Shown: positions 9,841 to 18,392, numbered from the stretch's first letter. The stretch: DNA of 64,000 nt from Pseudomonas sp. K2I15 (GCF_002204795.1 NZ_NIXO01000017.1:1-64000); one strand, 5' to 3'. Notes: generated by a model from the sequence alone, not told the origin. Numbers and translations are program-made.

Positions 9841-11127
9841 ATGACTCAGCCTAAACTCACCCGCAGTTGGGTGCCTTGCGCCAACGGTCACCGGGACTTC
9901 CCGCTGCAAAACCTGCCGTTGGGTGTGTTCAGCCTCAACGGTTCTGCGCCGCGCAGTGGCGTGGCGATTGGCGATCAGATTTTCGATCTGCAGGCCGCTT
10001 TGGAATGCTTTGAAGGCGAAGCCCGCCGTGCCGTTGAAGCCACCGCTGGCGGCCAACTGAACGCGTTTTTCGAACTCGGCCGCGGCCCGCGCGTGGCCCT
10101 GCGTGAGCGCCTGCTGGAACTGCTGGCGGAAGGCAGCAACCTGCAAGGCAAACTGCAAGCCGCGCTACACCCGGCTGCTGATTGCCAGATGCACCTGCCG
10201 GCCAAAATCAACGATTACACCGACTTCTACGTCGGCATCGAACACGCGCAAAACGTCGGCAAACTGTTCCGCCCGGACAACCCGCTGCTGCCCAACTACA
10301 AGTACGTGCCGATCGGTTACCACGGCCGCGCGTCGACGATTCGTCCGTCGGGCACCGAGGTCCGTCGCCCTAAAGGCCAGACCTTGCCAGCCGGTCAAAC
10401 CGAGCCGACCTTCGGCCCGTGTGCACGTCTGGATTACGAGCTGGAACTGGGCATCTGGATCGGCCAGGGCAATGCCATGGGCGACTCGATTGCCATCGGC
10501 GACGCCGCCGATCACATCGCCGGTTTCTGCCTGCTTAACGACTGGTCGGCGCGGGACATCCAGGCCTGGGAATACCAGCCGCTGGGGCCTTTCCTGTCGA
10601 AAAGTTTTATCACCAGCATTTCGCCATGGGTGGTGACGGCTGAAGCCCTGGAGCCGTTCCGCAAGGCACAACCGGCGCGTCCTGAAGGCGATCCGCAACC
10701 ACTGCCGTACCTGCTGGACAAGCGCGACCAAGCCGCCGGTGGGTTTGATATCGAACTCGAAGTGCTGCTGACCACCGCCTCGATGCGTGAACAGAACCTG
10801 CCGGCCCATCGCCTGACCCTCAGCAACACCCAGCACATGTACTGGACCGTGGCGCAAATGGTTGCGCACCACAGCGTCAACGGCTGCCAGTTGCAGGCCG
10901 GTGACCTGTTTGGTTCGGGCACCTTGTCGGGGCCACAGGCCGGCCAGTTCGGTAGCCTGCTGGAAATCACCGAGGGCGGTAAAAAGCCGATCGAATTGGC
11001 CTCTGGCGAAGTGCGTAAATTCCTCGAAGACGGCGACGAAATCATCCTGCGTGCCCGCTGCACCCGCGACGGGTTTACCTCCATCGGCTTCGGCGAATGC
11101 CGGGGTACCGTGGTCGCGGCGCGCTGA
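9841..11127 (+). CDS. fahA: Fumarylacetoacetase
   Basis: A 428-residue FAH-family hydrolase that splits fumarylacetoacetate into fumarate and acetoacetate, the last step of tyrosine breakdown. An N-terminal SH3-like domain (about 1-120) precedes the catalytic FAH domain. Metal-binding and catalytic segments are recognisable: DYTDFYVGIEHA, the acidic DYELELG, and NDWSARDIQAWEY. It starts 3 bases after the hmgA stop and is followed 12 bases later by maiA, so the three genes form one operon. Sometimes called hmgB. Confidence 0.97.
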   Translation: MTQPKLTRSWVPCANGHRDFPLQNLPLGVFSLNGSAPRSGVAIGDQIFDLQAALECFEGEARRAVEATAGGQLNAFFELGRGPRVALRERLLELLAEGSNLQGKLQAALHPAADCQMHLPAKINDYTDFYVGIEHAQNVGKLFRPDNPLLPNYKYVPIGYHGRASTIRPSGTEVRRPKGQTLPAGQTEPTFGPCARLDYELELGIWIGQGNAMGDSIAIGDAADHIAGFCLLNDWSARDIQAWEYQPLGPFLSKSFITSISPWVVTAEALEPFRKAQPARPEGDPQPLPYLLDKRDQAAGGFDIELEVLLTTASMREQNLPAHRLTLSNTQHMYWTVAQMVAHHSVNGCQLQAGDLFGSGTLSGPQAGQFGSLLEITEGGKKPIELASGEVRKFLEDGDEIILRARCTRDGFTSIGFGECRGTVVAAR

Positions 11128-11139
11128 GAGGGCAGGGCC

Positions 11140-11784
11140 ATGGAACTCTATACCTACTACCGCTCCACTTCGTCCTACCGGGTGCGGATTGCGCTGGCGC
11201 TCAAGGGCCTGGATTTCAGCGCGGTGCCGGTCAACCTGTTGGTGCCCAAGGGTGGCGCCAATCACCAGCCGGAATACCTGGCGATCAACCCGCAAGGTCG
11301 GGTGCCGGCCTTGCGCACCGATGACGGCGATGTGTTGATTCAGTCGCCAGCAATCATCGAGTACCTGGAGGAACGTTATCCACAGGTGCCGTTGCTTTCC
11401 AGGGATCTGGCGACCCGCGCCCATGAGCGTGCGGTGGCGTCGATCATCGGTTGCGACATCCATCCGCTGCATAACTCCAGCACCCAGAATTTGCTCAAGC
11501 AGTGGGGGCACGATGAGGCGCAGGTGCTGGAGTGGATCGGGCATTGGATCAGCCAGGGCTTGGCGGCGGTGGAGCAGTTGATCGGTGATCAGGGTTATTG
11601 CTTTGGCGAGCAGCCGGGCATGGCGGATACGTTCTTGATTCCACAGGTGTATGCAGCCGAGCGGTTCAAGGTGTCGCTGGCGGCGTACCCGCGTATTCAG
11701 CGGGTGGCGGCATTGGCGGCGCAGCATCCGGCGTTCATGGCGGCTCACCCCGCCAACCAACCGGATACCCCTGACACGCCATAA
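11140..11784 (+). CDS. maiA: Maleylacetoacetate isomerase (zeta-class GST)
   Basis: A 214-residue glutathione transferase of the zeta class that isomerises maleylacetoacetate to fumarylacetoacetate with glutathione. The N-terminal thioredoxin-like domain has the zeta signature STSSYRVRIALA at about 9-20 with its active-site serines, and the QSPAIIEYLEE glutathione-binding segment. The C-terminal half is the helical GST domain. It closes the hmgA-fahA-maiA operon and acts between the two upstream products. Sometimes called hmgC. Confidence 0.95.
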   Translation: MELYTYYRSTSSYRVRIALALKGLDFSAVPVNLLVPKGGANHQPEYLAINPQGRVPALRTDDGDVLIQSPAIIEYLEERYPQVPLLSRDLATRAHERAVASIIGCDIHPLHNSSTQNLLKQWGHDEAQVLEWIGHWISQGLAAVEQLIGDQGYCFGEQPGMADTFLIPQVYAAERFKVSLAAYPRIQRVAALAAQHPAFMAAHPANQPDTPDTP

Positions 11785-11808
11785 CTCGCCAGGCTTACAC
11801 CGGCCAAA

Positions 11809-11898
11809 TGTGGGAGCGGGCTTGCTCGCGAAGGCGGTGGGTCAGTTGCCAGATGTATTGACTGATCCACCGCCTTCGCGAGCAAGCCCGCTCCCACA
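11809..11898. repeat. Intergenic inverted repeat, family A (copy 3)
   Basis: Full-length copy with TGTGGGAGCGGGCTTGCTC arms around a variable centre. It separates maiA from the MFS gene. Confidence 0.9.
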
Positions 11899-11949
11899 TG
11901 TGATCTTCAGCGTGTCCAAAATATATAAAAACAATACAGGTCCCTTGCG

Positions 11950-13317
11950 ATGCACAATCAGATTGCCAGCTTTCGTGCGGCACTCGACGCCCGTCCGGTG
12001 TCGCGCTATCAGTGGTTGATTCTCCTGTTGCTGGCACTGTTGCTGGTCACCGACGGCTACGACGCCCAAGTCCTGGGCTATGTGGTACCGGCGCTGGCCA
12101 AGGACTGGGGCCTGGAAAAGGCCGCGTTCGGCCCGGTGTTCAGCGCCAACCTGCTGGGGCTGACCCTCGGTTCCCTGGCCGTCACGCCGCTGGCGGATCG
12201 CTTCGGTGTGCGGCGCATCCTGCTGTGCTGCGTGCTGATCTACGCCAGCCTCACGGTGTTGATGGTGTTCGCCAATTCCCTGAATACCTTGATGGCCGCC
12301 CGGTTTATCTGCGGCATCGGCATGGGCGGCGCGATGCCCAGTGCCATGGCCTTGATGTCGGAATATTCGCCGCCACGCTTGCGAACGTTGATGGTGACGC
12401 TGGCGGCGTGTGGCTTCTCTTTCGGCGGTGCGGCGGGTGGTTTCGTGGCTGCCGGGTTTATCGACAGCTTTGGCTGGCAGGCGGTGTTCCTCGCTGGCGG
12501 CGTGACGCCGCTGCTGCTGTTCCCGTTTCTCGCCTGGAAGTTGCCTGAATCGTTGCCGCGCCTGCTGCGTGATGCGCCGCCGTACGTGCGCCTGCAAAAA
12601 GTTACCGCACGGATGCTGCCCGGCTGGCAGCCACCGGCGGCGAGCGCGGAAGAAAACCGCCAGGAGCAAGGTAGCAAACTGACGGTGGTGGAGCTGTTTC
12701 GCCATGGTTATGCGCGCCCGACCTTGCTGCTGTGGGCGACGTTTTTCGTCAGCCTGATCCTGCTGTATTTCATGATCAGCTGGTTGCCTTCGCTATTGCT
12801 GGAAAGCGGCCTGGGCCTGAACGAAGCTAATCTGGTGACGTCGATGTTCCTGTTTGCCGGGACCTTGGGCGCCATCGGCATGGCGTGGTTTGCTGATCGG
12901 CTAAAAAGCAAGGTGCGGCTGTTGTCCGGCGTGCTGGCGGCGGCTGCGGTATGCACCATTCTGCTGGGGCTGAACCACGACAATCCGCGCTATCTGGTGG
13001 CCTGCGTATTTGCGGCGGGCTTCTGCATCATCGGCGGTCAGCTGACGCTCAATGCATTCGCCAGTAACTTCTACCCGGCTCACGTGCGCGCTACCGGTAC
13101 CGGCTGGGCGCTTGGCGTTGGGCGGTTCGGTTCGATCCTGGGGCCGCTGTTCGGCAGCATGTTGCTGGCAATGCACATCCCGGTGCAGCAGATTTTCTTC
13201 TTCTGCGCGATTCCGGCGGTGATGGCGGCGCTGTTGATTATTCAGGTGCGCTCGCCCAAGGGCGCGGTGTCACAAGGCGCTGATGCGTTATCGGCGCCTG
13301 GCGCTGATCACGCGTAA
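11950..13317 (+). CDS. MFS transporter, aromatic acid:H+ symporter type
   Basis: A 455-residue, 12-helix major facilitator of the AAHS group (PcaK-like). The first helix carries the DGYDAQ motif that replaces the DGFD of PcaK-type carriers and is needed for aromatic acid uptake; LADRFGVRRI between helices 2 and 3 is the MFS signature loop. It lies downstream of the homogentisate operon, so uptake of homogentisate, 4-hydroxyphenylpyruvate or a related acid is plausible. A family A repeat separates them, so it may have its own promoter. Its last 30 bases overlap the convergent methyltransferase gene. Confidence 0.85.
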   Translation: MHNQIASFRAALDARPVSRYQWLILLLLALLLVTDGYDAQVLGYVVPALAKDWGLEKAAFGPVFSANLLGLTLGSLAVTPLADRFGVRRILLCCVLIYASLTVLMVFANSLNTLMAARFICGIGMGGAMPSAMALMSEYSPPRLRTLMVTLAACGFSFGGAAGGFVAAGFIDSFGWQAVFLAGGVTPLLLFPFLAWKLPESLPRLLRDAPPYVRLQKVTARMLPGWQPPAASAEENRQEQGSKLTVVELFRHGYARPTLLLWATFFVSLILLYFMISWLPSLLLESGLGLNEANLVTSMFLFAGTLGAIGMAWFADRLKSKVRLLSGVLAAAAVCTILLGLNHDNPRYLVACVFAAGFCIIGGQLTLNAFASNFYPAHVRATGTGWALGVGRFGSILGPLFGSMLLAMHIPVQQIFFFCAIPAVMAALLIIQVRSPKGAVSQGADALSAPGADHA

Positions 13318-14127
13318 CCCCCACCCGGTGGACACGCTGCCATCGCTCTGCTGAAGGTGGGCGATGGACGCCAGGAAACGCTCTTTCAGGCGGGCCTTGG
13401 CGGGCACTGTCAGCCGGTCGATATCGTAGGTTTCTTTCAATGACGTCCACAGCGCCTCTGGTTGAGGCTGCCAGTGGACGTCGATATCTTCGAAGCTGAG
13501 GTCGCTGAAGTGATCGTCCAGCAAGGTCCGCCAGCCGTCTTCATTGCGCGTGCGCGGGTCGCCCATCTGCAGGTTGGGTAACCGGTCTTCCTTGGCGATT
13601 GGGCGAAAGGCTTCTAGAAACGCGTCACCGACGGGGCCCAGTAGAAAGCTCCTGCCGATCAGCACCGCCAATGTGCCGCCACTGCGCAAGACGCGCTGCA
13701 CCTCTTGCAGCACCTGTTCGAGATCATCCATCAGCATGATCGCCATGTGCGACAGCAGAACGTCGACGCTGGCTGTGGCCACACTCAATGCCTGGGCGCG
13801 CTCCTTGAGCAGGGTGACGTTAACGGGAAGGCGCAAGCGGGCGGCATCCAGTTCCGCCTGGCTCATGTCGACACCGGTCAATTGCAGGCCGGGTTGCTGG
13901 CGGTCGGCCAGCAGCTTGAGCAGATAACCGTCGCCGCAGGCCAGGTCGAGCACGCTCAACGGGCTTTGTGCGGTGGGCACGTGTGCAGTCAGGGCGGCAT
14001 AGGAAGAGCTGTATTTCACGGCCGCCAGTTCGGCGAACGCAGCGCTGGTGGTGCCGGGCTGGCGCTGGTGAAAATCTTCGAGGTAGCGTTCGGCGGGGGA
14101 GCGCAGGGGCATGACAACCTCATCCAT
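13288..14127 (-). CDS. Class I SAM-dependent methyltransferase
   Basis: A 279-residue protein with the SAM-binding motif I VLDLACGDGYLL near residues 60-71, motif II LTGVDMSQAELD, and a motif IV-like VDVLLSHMAIML. It looks like a small-molecule or lipid methyltransferase of the UbiE/Methyltransf_11 group. Its substrate cannot be inferred. Its 3' end overlaps the end of the MFS gene on the other strand by 30 bases. An internal ATG at 14112 is an alternative start. Confidence 0.8.
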   Translation of the reverse strand: MDEVVMPLRSPAERYLEDFHQRQPGTTSAAFAELAAVKYSSSYAALTAHVPTAQSPLSVLDLACGDGYLLKLLADRQQPGLQLTGVDMSQAELDAARLRLPVNVTLLKERAQALSVATASVDVLLSHMAIMLMDDLEQVLQEVQRVLRSGGTLAVLIGRSFLLGPVGDAFLEAFRPIAKEDRLPNLQMGDPRTRNEDGWRTLLDDHFSDLSFEDIDVHWQPQPEALWTSLKETYDIDRLTVPAKARLKERFLASIAHLQQSDGSVSTGWGLRVISARRR

Positions 14128-14154
14128 GGGGCGGTACAGCTTACGCCAAGCGGG

Positions 14155-14958
14155 TCAATGCACCACAGAGTTGGGCGGCAAATGCCCCAGCCGCTCGGTC
14201 AGGCGCAGGCGCTGGATCGGGTCTTCGCTGAGCATCAACGCATGCTCCAGATCAAAACGCTCGGCATTCGGGCAATCCAGGCGCTGATACAAACTGGCCC
14301 GGGCCAGGTAATCGGCGGCGCTGGCATTGCCCAGCTCCAGTACCCGCTCGGCATCCACCAGGGCGGCCAGATGCTCGTCGTTGGACAGGTGCAACTGGCG
14401 CAGATTACGTGACAGCCGCTGCAGGATCGAACGCGGCTCGGCGGTGTGCAGGTGGTCGGCCTGCAATTTGAGGTTGGGCCCGTACTGGCGAGTCAGCAGC
14501 TCGCGGCAGTCGTTGGGGTACAGCCGGCGGCCACCGCACGGGTCCAGCAGATGATCGGCGCCCGGCACGCGCAACAGGAAGTGTCCCGGAAAGTTGACGC
14601 CGACCAACGGAATGTCCAGGCGCCGCGCCAGCTCCAGAGCGATCAGCCCCAACGCCAGCGGCTGCCCGCGCTTGCGCTTCAACACCTTGTCCAGCAGGGC
14701 GGCGGCGGGGCGCAGCGGGGTGTTGTCATCCTGGGCAAACCCCAGGTCGTTCATGCGCCGCAGCAGCGGTTGCCCCAGTTCATCGGGCGGCAGCATCGGC
14801 ATGCTGAGGCTGACCAACTGCTGCAACACCTTGAAGTCCTGCAGGATGGCCAAGGGGTCGACTGCCGGGTCGTGTTCGGCCGCCATCCACAGCGCGGCTT
14901 CAAACAGTGCGGGCGGTGACCGTTCCAGGCAGGCAAAAAAGGCTTTGCGGGGCTTCAT
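14155..14958 (-). CDS. SirB1 family protein (transglutaminase-like plus TPR)
   Basis: A 267-residue SirB1-family protein. The ATG at 14958 was chosen because the conserved region begins MKPRKAFFACLERSP; the open frame extends far upstream without conservation, across the promoter and start of the next gene. The central domain has the family blocks KRKRGQPLALGLI, VNFPGHFLLR and DPCGGRRL, and the C-terminus is TPR-like (ASLYQRLDCPNAERFDLEHA). The molecular function is unknown; the E. coli member was named from a Salmonella invasion-gene regulation phenotype. It is divergent from the leucine-dehydrogenase homologue. Confidence 0.83.
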   Translation of the reverse strand: MKPRKAFFACLERSPPALFEAALWMAAEHDPAVDPLAILQDFKVLQQLVSLSMPMLPPDELGQPLLRRMNDLGFAQDDNTPLRPAAALLDKVLKRKRGQPLALGLIALELARRLDIPLVGVNFPGHFLLRVPGADHLLDPCGGRRLYPNDCRELLTRQYGPNLKLQADHLHTAEPRSILQRLSRNLRQLHLSNDEHLAALVDAERVLELGNASAADYLARASLYQRLDCPNAERFDLEHALMLSEDPIQRLRLTERLGHLPPNSVVH

Positions 14959-15144
14959 TGGGTTCTCCGGCGGATGTCTCGTTTTAGCCTTGCTGCGAAC
15001 TTTCGTCCAGTGCCTTAAGACGCCTCTTACCTGTTTATGTCGCAAACCCTTTAAAACCGGTGGGCTTATTCCCGCGTGCTTGGGCAGGTTTGCGCGGGTG
15101 GTCCTATACTTGGCGCCTACCAGAAGTGATTCGGGAGCTCGACG

Positions 15145-16164
15145 ATGTTTGCGCTCATGCACAGCACCCGCCTTGAATCGCTGCACCTGAGCGTTGACCC
15201 GGCCACCGGGTTGAAGGCGGTCATTGCCATCCATAACAGCCGCCTGGGCCCCGCCCTTGGAGGCTGCCGCTACCTCTCTTACCCCGACGATGAAAGTGCC
15301 GTGGCGGATGCCGCGCGCCTGGCCCAAGGCATGAGCTACAAGGCCGCCCTGGCGGGTTTGCCGGTGGGTGGTGGCAACGCGGTGATCATCCGCCCCGCCC
15401 ATGTGGAAAGCCGCGCTGCGCTGTTTGAAGCCTTTGGCCGCTGCATCGAGCAGCTTGATGGCCGCTACATCACCGCCATCGACAGCGGCACCTCGGTGGC
15501 CGACATGGATTGCATCGCCCAGCAGACCCGCTATGTCACCAGCACCACGGCGGCCGGTGATCCGTCGCCGCACGCGGCCATGGGCGTATTTGCCGGCATC
15601 CGCACCACCGCCATGGCCCGCCTGGGCAGCGATAATCTTGAAGGTTTACGGGTGGCGATCCAGGGCCTGGGCAACGTCGGTTATGCGCTGGCCGAGCAAC
15701 TGCACGCCGCCGGGGCTGAATTGCTGGTGAGCGATATCGACCATGGCAAGGTGCAACTGGCCATGGAACAGCTGGGCGCGCACCCGATTGCCAACGAAGC
15801 CTTGCTCAGTACCCCGTGCGACATCCTCGCGCCCTGCGGCGTGGGCGCGGTGTTCAACCGCTACACGGTGGCGCAGTTGCGTTGCGCGGCAGTGGCCGGC
15901 TCTGCCAGTGCGCAACTGACCAACCTGCAAGTGGCCGATCAGTTGGAAGGGCGTGGGATTCTTTACGCGCCGGACTACGTGATCAACTCCGGCGGGCTGA
16001 TCTACGTCGCCCTCAAGCACGGCGGCGCAGAGCTGGAAACCATCACCGCGCACCTGTCGAACATCGGCACCCGCCTGACTGAAATCTTCGCCCACGCCCA
16101 GGCTGAAAAACGCTCACCCGCGCGGGTGGCGGATGAGCTGGCGGAGCGGTTGCTGTACCGCTGA
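15145..16164 (+). CDS. Glu/Leu/Phe/Val dehydrogenase family protein (leucine dehydrogenase-like)
   Basis: A 339-residue protein aligning end to end with Bacillus leucine dehydrogenase: substrate-carboxylate lysine in MSYK (Lys66), the AIDSGTSVADMD region with the catalytic aspartate, the NAD-binding GLGNVG, and YVINSGGLI near the C-terminus. The glycine-rich motif that should read GGGK and supply the catalytic lysine reads GGGN here (Asn78). The family deaminates branched-chain amino acids oxidatively; this copy may be inactive, altered, or carry a point change. A TATACT -10-like element lies at 15105-15110. Confidence 0.85.
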   Translation: MFALMHSTRLESLHLSVDPATGLKAVIAIHNSRLGPALGGCRYLSYPDDESAVADAARLAQGMSYKAALAGLPVGGGNAVIIRPAHVESRAALFEAFGRCIEQLDGRYITAIDSGTSVADMDCIAQQTRYVTSTTAAGDPSPHAAMGVFAGIRTTAMARLGSDNLEGLRVAIQGLGNVGYALAEQLHAAGAELLVSDIDHGKVQLAMEQLGAHPIANEALLSTPCDILAPCGVGAVFNRYTVAQLRCAAVAGSASAQLTNLQVADQLEGRGILYAPDYVINSGGLIYVALKHGGAELETITAHLSNIGTRLTEIFAHAQAEKRSPARVADELAERLLYR

Positions 16165-16301
16165 AGATAATCGCCCCTTAACCGTCGACGTGTAACTGTC
16201 ATGCGCCCTGCGTGGGAAATAGATGGTTACATCCGCGCGGCCGTGCACTTTACTATTGTGGTTGAACGCTTGGTTTCTCACATCCCGAGACAGAGGTTTG
16301 G

Positions 16302-17027
16302 ATGTCCAAACAAACAGCAGGGCGCTCCAGCGGGCGCATGATCAGCTTCAAACGCCCGGATGGCGCAGACGTCAACGGCTACCTGGCCAGCCCGGCGGTA
16401 CTCGAAGGCGCGCCGGCGATTGTGGTGATTCAGGAATGGTGGGGCGTCAACGATCAGATCAAGGGTGTGGCCAATCGACTGGCCGAATGTGGCTATCGGG
16501 TGCTGGTGCCGGATCTTTATCGCGGCGCGTCCACGGTGGAAGAGGAAGAAGCTCATCACCTAATGGATGGGCTGGATTTTGGTGATGCGGTTTCCCAGGA
16601 CATCAAGGGTGCTGTGCAGTACTTGCAGGCGGACTCGAAAAAAGTCGGCGTGACCGGTTACTGCATGGGCGGGGCGTTGACGCTGTTGGCGTTGAACGCG
16701 ATCCCGGAATTGGCGGCGGGCGTGGTGTGGTACGGCTTCCCGCCGCTGGAGTATCTGGATGCGTCGAAGATCAAGGCGCCGCTGATGGGGCATTGGGGCA
16801 CGCAGGATGCCTTCTTCAACATTGAAACCGTGGCTGAGCTGGAGTCAAAACTGCACGCAGGCGGTGTGGATGCGACCTTCCATCGCTACCTGGCGCACCA
16901 TGCGTTTGCCAACGAAACCGCGATTGGCGATGGCCGTATTTCCGGCACGCAATACGATGCAGCCTGGTCGCAACTGGCGTGGGACCGGACGCTGACGTTC
17001 TTTGGCAAGACATTGTGGCAGGCATAA
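16302..17027 (+). CDS. Dienelactone hydrolase family protein
   Basis: A 241-residue alpha/beta hydrolase of the dienelactone hydrolase family. The nucleophile is Cys121 in GYCMGG; the acid is the Asp of WGTQDAF and the base the His of AHHAF. Dienelactone hydrolases open lactones formed in chlorocatechol degradation, but many chromosomal members have unknown esterase or lactonase substrates. No chlorocatechol genes are adjacent, so the physiological role is open. It appears monocistronic and is followed by a family B repeat. Confidence 0.87.
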   Translation: MSKQTAGRSSGRMISFKRPDGADVNGYLASPAVLEGAPAIVVIQEWWGVNDQIKGVANRLAECGYRVLVPDLYRGASTVEEEEAHHLMDGLDFGDAVSQDIKGAVQYLQADSKKVGVTGYCMGGALTLLALNAIPELAAGVVWYGFPPLEYLDASKIKAPLMGHWGTQDAFFNIETVAELESKLHAGGVDATFHRYLAHHAFANETAIGDGRISGTQYDAAWSQLAWDRTLTFFGKTLWQA

Positions 17028-17044
17028 AACACACGGCATAACCC

Positions 17045-17138
17045 TGTGGCGAGGGAGCTTGCTCCCGCTGGGCTGCGCAGCAGACCCAAAAGCTTGGGAG
17101 CGCTGCGCACTCCAGCGGGAGCAAGCTCCCTCGCCACA
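17045..17138. repeat. Intergenic inverted repeat, family B (copy 1)
   Basis: Arms TGTGGCGAGGGAGCTTGCTC and its complement enclose a second inverted pair built on GGGCTGCGCAGC. This family differs from family A. It lies between the convergent dienelactone hydrolase and yebG genes. Confidence 0.88.
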
Positions 17139-17186
17139 GCAAGCTACCCCGCCACAACAAGCCCTTTCGCCACTACTGGCAATGCA

Positions 17187-17447
17187 TCACTCAGCCTCTG
17201 GCTGCCCAATCTCCGCCAATGCACTCGCATTGTTCTTGAACGCCGCCGCAAACGCTGCGCGGTTCTTGGCCATGAAAATACCGGCATCTTCTGCCTGCTT
17301 CTCGCTCAAGCCTTCGACGTTTTTCAGCAGCACTTCCATCAGGGACTCTGCCAGTTCAAGCATCTGGTCGTGTGCGTCGGCAAGTTTGCGATCCACGAAT
17401 GTAGTCTCCAGGTCACGGGTACTGCGATACAGGGTTTCAACAGCCAT
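17187..17447 (-). CDS. yebG: YebG family DNA-damage-inducible protein
   Basis: An 86-residue protein matching the YebG pattern: an MAVE...Y start, then a basic/acidic strand, KLADAHDQMLELAESL (compare KEADAYDKMLD in E. coli YebG), and a C-terminal helix. E. coli yebG is SOS-induced through LexA. A near-perfect LexA box lies 77-92 bases upstream of this start, which strongly supports the assignment even though sequence identity is modest. Biochemical function is unknown; the protein is described as DNA-associated and damage-inducible. Confidence 0.83.
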   Translation of the reverse strand: MAVETLYRSTRDLETTFVDRKLADAHDQMLELAESLMEVLLKNVEGLSEKQAEDAGIFMAKNRAAFAAAFKNNASALAEIGQPEAE

Positions 17448-17521
17448 TTTTCGGCCTCGTCATCGGTGCAGTATTGAAGGGGGTAGCCCTTGGTTCGGGT
17501 GTCGCCAAGCGTTCGTGCGAA

Positions 17522-17541
17522 TACTGTATTTATATACAGCT
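17522..17541 (-). promoter_or_regulatory. LexA (SOS) box upstream of yebG
   Basis: CTGT-ATTTATAT-ACAG at 17524-17539 matches the gamma-proteobacterial LexA consensus CTG-N10-CAG with both CTGT/ACAG half sites intact and an AT-only centre. It lies 77 bases upstream of the yebG ATG in the expected promoter region. Confidence 0.87.
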
Positions 17542-17654
17542 AAAAGCATAAGCCAATCCATGGGCTTTGGGTAGTGGCTTTTTAATGTAGTTGGAATACG
17601 GGGGTTTGCAGCAAGAGAAATTTCTGACAACTTGCCGGGGTTGCGCCGGCTTCG

Positions 17655-17911
17655 TCCGTTCGCTTACCTTCCTCGGGCGCTGCAAATGCAGCGGACGGGC
17701 TTGGCGGCTCGGTAACGAAAGGCGTAACAACGTCCCAACAAGATTGCAGACGCTTCGTGGCGTTTGTATTCCTGTGTCATGACGGGTTGCGCATGGACCC
17801 TTCGGGGTGCCGGTTTTCTTCTTTCGTACCGGTCCGCCAACCTTGTGCAATCCGTCACCCAATCTGCTTGGCGGCAGATGGGGACGGTTCTTAATACGGA
17901 AGAGTCTGACC
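17655..17911 (+). ncRNA. Candidate structured leader RNA upstream of the DUF6124 gene
   Basis: About 250 non-coding bases precede the DUF6124 start and can form a run of helices. These are GCTGCA/TGCAGC (17679-17692), GGACG/CGTCC (17693-17697 with 17731-17735), ACCC-TTCG-GGGT with a UUCG tetraloop (17797-17808), CCGGT/ACCGG (17810-17814 with 17828-17832), and ATCTGC-TTGGCG-GCAGAT (17862-17879). The last loop is also complementary to CCGCCAA at 17834-17840, so a pseudoknot or a switch is possible. No known RNA family was recognised. Boundaries are approximate. Confidence 0.45.
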
Positions 17912-18247
17912 ATGAAAAAGATTACCCCGAGCCCGCCTTACGATTCACACACTGACATCCGTCTTCAAGCCGCAGCCAACCGCGCGATTGATCACTCTCT
18001 GCGCCCTGAAACACCTGAGCCACCTCCCGAACCCTCCTCGATTCTTTTCAGCGTTACGCCCAATGCCGACACGGAAACGTTACTCGCCAACGCCAGCGAA
18101 ACCTTGAACAGTGCCCGTGAAATGGCCTGTAGCCTGGCTTTTGAGCTTGAGGGCCCACAGCGAAGTTTGCTTCTGGCGATCCATCAACTGCTCGAAATGA
18201 GTGGTTTATTGGTCGATCAAGCGTTGGATCAAGTCGCCCCGACCTGA
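17912..18247 (+). CDS. DUF6124 family protein
   Basis: A 111-residue soluble protein of a Pseudomonas-restricted family: a proline-rich N-terminus (KKITPSPPYD, then PEPPPEPSS), followed by two predicted helices (ETLLANASETLNSAREMA and a LLLAIHQLLEMSGLLVDQAL segment). The ATG at 17912 follows GGAAGAG and begins the conserved MKK...P..PP pattern. The function is unknown. Related short helical proteins occur in several paralogous copies in fluorescent pseudomonads. The long structured leader upstream is the most distinctive thing about this gene. Confidence 0.75.
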   Translation: MKKITPSPPYDSHTDIRLQAAANRAIDHSLRPETPEPPPEPSSILFSVTPNADTETLLANASETLNSAREMACSLAFELEGPQRSLLLAIHQLLEMSGLLVDQALDQVAPT

Positions 18248-18269
18248 CCTAAATCACCCGGTCACCTGG

Positions 18270-18392
18270 ATCGTTCCCACGCTCTGCGTGGGAATGCATA
18301 CCGTGACGCTCCGCGTCACCTCTACCCGAAACCATGGGGCATGGGACGCGGAGCGTCCGGGGCGGCATTCCCACGCAGAGTGTGGGAACGAT
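18270..18392. repeat. Intergenic inverted repeat, family C
   Basis: Outer arms ATCGTTCCCACGCTCTGCG and its near-complement enclose an inner GTGACGCTCCGCGTCAC palindrome and a further GGACGCGGAGCGTCC palindrome. This third repeat type is unrelated to families A and B. It lies between the DUF6124 gene and psiE. Confidence 0.85.

Noticed and set aside
17530..17913. Minus-strand frame of about 127 codons across the DUF6124 leader
   Set aside because: Rich in Arg/Pro/Leu, overlaps the LexA box and structured leader, and has no recognisable domain; better explained as an RNA-coding region.
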